From assembly GCA_023246535.1 (NCBI GenBank), contig JAHFIF010000015.1:1-15904 (forward strand): DNA of 15,904 nt, in the 5' to 3' direction. Source of the stretch: a bacterium. Lineage in GTDB: Bacteria > Patescibacteriota > Patescibacteriia > CAIQCM01. A program made the translations under genes and the position numbers. The notes below the pieces were generated by a model, which did not search any database, was not told where the DNA came from, and saw only the letters and a list, made by a program, of their open reading frames with translations. Position 1 is the stretch's first letter. Each line of letters begins with the position of its first letter. Positions 14,222-15,904 of the stretch are shown here, in pieces.

Positions 14222-14239
14222 CCATCCGTCACGCCACGC

Positions 14240-14270
14240 AAAAACCGGACAATCGGCTGTCCGGTTTTTT
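14240..14270. terminator. Bidirectional terminator
   Basis: A 12-bp perfect stem AAAAACCGGACA (14240-14251) / TGTCCGGTTTTT (14258-14269) with a 6-base loop and a terminal T-run. It lies between the convergent membrane-protein gene and toxin gene and can stop both. Confidence 0.9.
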
Positions 14271-14296
14271 ATTCGACCGTTTAAATGACTTTCCAC

Positions 14297-14716
14297 TCAC
14301 GCTTCAATGATGTTTTTCTCAATGAATTTAACGACCGCATAGACCGTCTCGTCCTTAAGCTCCGACGGCGATTCGGCGACCCAAACGGCAAAATTATACA
14401 GGCCCTGTTCGTCGGTCTTAAGCCACTTGCCGTTTTGAAAAAGAAAAACCAAAAGCGTCGTAACGGCGATCCGTTTGTTCCCGTTCTGAAACGGATGATT
14501 TTTAACCATCAAATAGAACAAGATGGCCGCATGGTTATTGATGCCCGGGTACAAAGGCTTGCCGTCAAAAGTTTGCGACATTGTCGCCAGACACGATTCC
14601 AACCTTTCCGGGTAACGCGTTCGAAACGGCGGAATCGGCTCGCTCCAACTCATGGTCGCCTCCGCCAAAGCGTGCGCCACCGTCTTAATGTCGTCGATCG
14701 TGAGCAACGCGATCAT
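14297..14716 (-). CDS. Death-on-curing (Doc/Fic) family toxin
   Basis: 139 residues, typical of Doc-type Fic proteins. The catalytic loop reads HPFQNGNKR (His74 to Arg82), matching the Doc form HxFx(D/N)xNKR. The NKR ending, rather than GNGR, points to the Doc-like group, whose P1 phage member phosphorylates EF-Tu; other Fic proteins transfer AMP. The helical core before it (YPGINNHAAILFYLMVKN) and after it (AVTTLLVFLFQNGKWL) is well preserved. The ATG is one base after the antitoxin stop TAG, so translation is probably coupled. No inhibitory Fic helix motif (S/T)xxxE(G/N) is obvious, so inhibition would come from the partner. It is probably regulated through the operators upstream of the antitoxin. 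Good confidence in the family; the actual target is unknown. Confidence 0.88.
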   Translation of the reverse strand: MIALLTIDDIKTVAHALAEATMSWSEPIPPFRTRYPERLESCLATMSQTFDGKPLYPGINNHAAILFYLMVKNHPFQNGNKRIAVTTLLVFLFQNGKWLKTDEQGLYNFAVWVAESPSELKDETVYAVVKFIEKNIIEA

Positions 14717-14717
14717 A

Positions 14718-14966
14718 CTATTCGGAGCCCAGCTTCTTAAGTGTCGTGCCGTATTCGCGCACCACGCGCTTCACCGCCGCGCGCAAATCATCGTCCTTTT
14801 CAATTTTCAACTTGCCACCGTCAAGCGGCAAGGCCGAGGCGGGAATACTATAATTACGCCCGAACTGCCTAGCTTCGAGCTTCCCCGCTTTGATCCTTTG
14901 AAACACCGTAACGCGGCTAACCCCCAATATCTTCGCCGCTTCAGCCGTGGTGTAGTAGTCTTTCAT
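14718..14966 (-). CDS. Excisionase/MerR-like HTH protein, probable antitoxin and repressor
   Basis: 82 residues. The N-terminal 50 residues are a winged helix-turn-helix of the excisionase/MerR-like type: YYTTAEAAKILGVSRVTVFQ is the helix-turn-helix, and KLEARQFGRNYSIPASALP gives the wing and second strand. The C-terminal 30 residues are charged and helical (KIEKDDDLRAAVKRVVREYG) and would be the part that wraps the toxin. Gene order, the one-base gap to the Doc toxin and twin palindromes at the promoter all fit a type II antitoxin that represses its own operon. This antitoxin class differs from the Phd fold paired with Doc in phage P1. The ATG lies only eight bases after the predicted -10, so the mRNA may be leaderless even though AGGAG is adjacent. 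Confidence 0.85.
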   Translation of the reverse strand: MKDYYTTAEAAKILGVSRVTVFQRIKAGKLEARQFGRNYSIPASALPLDGGKLKIEKDDDLRAAVKRVVREYGTTLKKLGSE

Positions 14967-14974
14967 ACTCCTCT

Positions 14975-15026
14975 ATATTAACCTATGTTAAGCATTTTGT
15001 CAATATTACTTAACATAGGTTAATAT
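14975..15026 (-). promoter_or_regulatory. Toxin-antitoxin promoter with twin operator palindromes
   Basis: Two 18-base arms, ATATTAACCTATGTTAAG (14975-14992) and CTTAACATAGGTTAATAT (15009-15026), are a perfect inverted repeat with a 16-base spacer. Each arm contains its own palindrome of the form TTAAC-N4-GTTAA (14978-14991 and 15010-15023), with centres 32 bp apart, about three helical turns. On the minus strand the promoter is TTGACA (15003-14998), a 17-base spacer, then TAATAT (14980-14975). One operator covers the -10 and spacer; the other lies just upstream of -35. The layout predicts tight autorepression. Confidence 0.8.
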
Positions 15027-15113
15027 CCCCTCTTGAAAGAACTTTCATTTCGTGCAAGAATAGCTTTTGTCGACGTACTGCAAACAAACAACTCGCAACT
15101 CATAACTAGGTAC

Positions 15114-15188
15114 GGCCCCATCGTCTAGCCCGGCCTAGGACACTGGATTTTCATTCCAGGTACACCGGTTCAAATCCGGTTGGGGCTA
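15114..15188 (+). tRNA. tRNA-Glu(UUC), CCA not encoded
   Basis: The acceptor GGCCCCA (15114-15120) pairs with TGGGGCT (15181-15187), including a G-U closing pair. The anticodon arm is CTGGA-TTTTCAT-TCCAG, giving anticodon TTC (glutamate). The T-arm is CCGGT/ATCCGG-type with loop TTCAAAT. The 5' segment TCGTCTAG is typical of tRNA-Glu. CCA is not encoded, unlike tRNA-Val, so a CCA-adding enzyme would be needed. Confidence 0.93.
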
Positions 15189-15191
15189 CTT

Positions 15192-15227
15192 GAAAAACCT
15201 TCTCGCGTTGAGAAGGTTTTTCTTTTT
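15192..15227 (+). terminator. Terminator of tRNA-Glu
   Basis: A 13-bp perfect stem GAAAAACCTTCTC (15192-15204) / GAGAAGGTTTTTC (15210-15222) with a 5-base loop, followed by TTTTT, starting four bases after the tRNA. Confidence 0.92.
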
Positions 15228-15289
15228 GTCATTCCCGCGAAAGTCCCGCCACAGCGGGATCCCACCAGAGGCGGTGACGAGGAATCCAG
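15228..15289. repeat. REP/MITE-like palindromic repeat
   Basis: It begins GTCATTCCCGCGAAAG and ends GGAATCCAG, the ends of a palindromic intergenic repeat seen in many bacterial genomes. The middle differs: it carries a second hairpin TCCCGC/GCGGGA (15244-15259) and GC-rich sequence. It lies just after the tRNA-Glu terminator. Only one copy is in the window, so the assignment rests on resemblance alone. Confidence 0.4.
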
Positions 15290-15292
15290 AAA

Positions 15293-15326
15293 AGAAAATG
15301 GCCGGTCTCCTTTCGGAAACCGGCCA
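15293..15326 (-). terminator. Terminator of the 156-aa gene
   Basis: TGGCCGGTCTCC (15299-15310) pairs with GGAAACCGGCCA (15315-15326) around a TTTC loop. Its single mismatch becomes a G-U wobble on the minus strand, and TTTTCTTT follows there. It is thus oriented for the leftward gene starting at 15844. Confidence 0.8.
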
Positions 15327-15373
15327 CTGTGACGAAACGGGTTATGTCCCCGTTTGTGTGCGGCGTTCTTTCG

Positions 15374-15844
15374 CTAGACCGACGATTCGATCATCCTCTG
15401 AAGAGCTTCCAACTTCGGCAAATCGACGCGTACATACTTGAGCTCTTCCAAGGCCCAATCGGCAGCGGGACGTGAACTGGAACGCGGCTCATTGAGGCTT
15501 CCGTGGGCGCGTTGCCCATTTGAAAGGGGCACGAACCCGACTCCATCCCCAGAGTAGCCACGATGACCAACCTCGAGGAAGCCGGCGCACCACGCTAAGA
15601 AAGCCTGGCCTTCTGCAAAGGAACCACAGACTACTCCGCGCGTATGGTGGTCGACGATCTCGTTGCCGTCACGATCACGAAGATCAGAACTGGCATCGGC
15701 GAAAATCCAGCATCGCTCCTTGCCACATGCAGTCGTCTTGACCAAGCTCGCGAGTCTTCCGTCGCGGGTGGGCCAAACAGCAATCGTTCCGTTGTTCGTC
15801 GTTGAATAGAGATCTAGCTTCTTGCTGAAATGTCCGATGTCCAT
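15374..15844 (-). CDS. Hypothetical protein, 156 aa
   Basis: No family recognised. The ATG at 15844 has AAGGAG six bases upstream, so I prefer it to an earlier in-frame ATG at 15886 that lies inside a hairpin. It reads as a compact mixed alpha/beta soluble protein: MDIGHFSKKLDLYS, then GTIAVWPTRDGRLASLV, a Cys/Trp segment (CGKERCWIFADA), a histidine pair in VDHHTRGVVCGS, and FLAWCAGFLEVGHRGYSGDG. A helical C-terminus ends ELKYVRVDLPKLEALQRMIE. There is no signal peptide or clear membrane segment. It is followed by a leftward terminator and preceded by a hairpin, an arrangement like that of the small genes in 7500-9750. Confidence 0.78.
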   Translation of the reverse strand: MDIGHFSKKLDLYSTTNNGTIAVWPTRDGRLASLVKTTACGKERCWIFADASSDLRDRDGNEIVDHHTRGVVCGSFAEGQAFLAWCAGFLEVGHRGYSGDGVGFVPLSNGQRAHGSLNEPRSSSRPAADWALEELKYVRVDLPKLEALQRMIESSV

Positions 15845-15869
15845 CGCATTCTCCTTTTCCGAGTCAGTC

Positions 15870-15886
15870 TTGGTGCTAAGCACCAA
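15870..15886 (-). other. Leader hairpin before the 156-aa gene
   Basis: TTGGTGC (15870-15876) / GCACCAA (15880-15886), a 7-bp perfect stem with a TAA loop, about 25 bases upstream of the start codon. There is no T-tract. More of the control region lies beyond the window edge. Confidence 0.45.
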
Positions 15887-15904
15887 TAACCTCTCGGAGA
15901 GATA

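Overview
The window looks like chromosomal DNA of a GC-rich bacterium, most likely a member of the Candidate Phyla Radiation (Patescibacteria, Parcubacteria-like). This is an inference from the mix of housekeeping genes and very small unrecognised proteins, the near-absence of long operons, and the unusual isoleucyl-tRNA synthetase. TGA is used as a normal stop, so it is not a UGA-recoded lineage.

Layout, left to right. At 1-2033 (minus) is the 5' part of valS, cut by the window edge. At 2283-3724 (plus) are a DHH-family protein whose metal-binding motifs are all degenerate and a small protein, closed by a terminator shared with glmS (3773-5593, minus). Next come pyrC (5721-6755, minus) and tRNA-Val(GAC) (6900-6976, minus), each with its own terminator.

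7064-10264 is a distinct accessory-looking block read leftward. A near-consensus promoter (10236-10264) starts a transcript that first makes about 170 nt of structured RNA ending at a Rho-independent terminator (10062-10111), then a further hairpin-rich stretch. After that come small genes of unknown function (65 aa, 166 aa), a MYG1-family protein, a 52-aa ORF, a tRNA-like element and an 83-aa membrane protein. A roughly 92-nt three-hairpin element occurs twice, each time a few bases after a stop codon, and its stems show compensatory changes between the copies. Other gaps in this block also hold strong hairpins, several of which pair better as minus-strand RNA.

10328-13783 (minus) is ileS, 1151 codons, with a complete histidine-phosphatase domain inserted in the synthetase body. 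It is followed by a small TTG-started membrane protein (13898-14221, plus). A Doc/Fic toxin with an excisionase-like HTH antitoxin (14297-14966, minus) has two operator-like palindromes wrapped around a promoter. The window ends with tRNA-Glu(UUC), a REP-like repeat, and an unrecognised 156-aa protein.

Translation genes (valS, ileS, two tRNAs), cell-wall amino-sugar supply (glmS) and pyrimidine synthesis (pyrC) are the recognisable core. The parts most worth following up are the IleRS-phosphatase fusion, the structured-RNA block with its repeated element, and the toxin-antitoxin control region.
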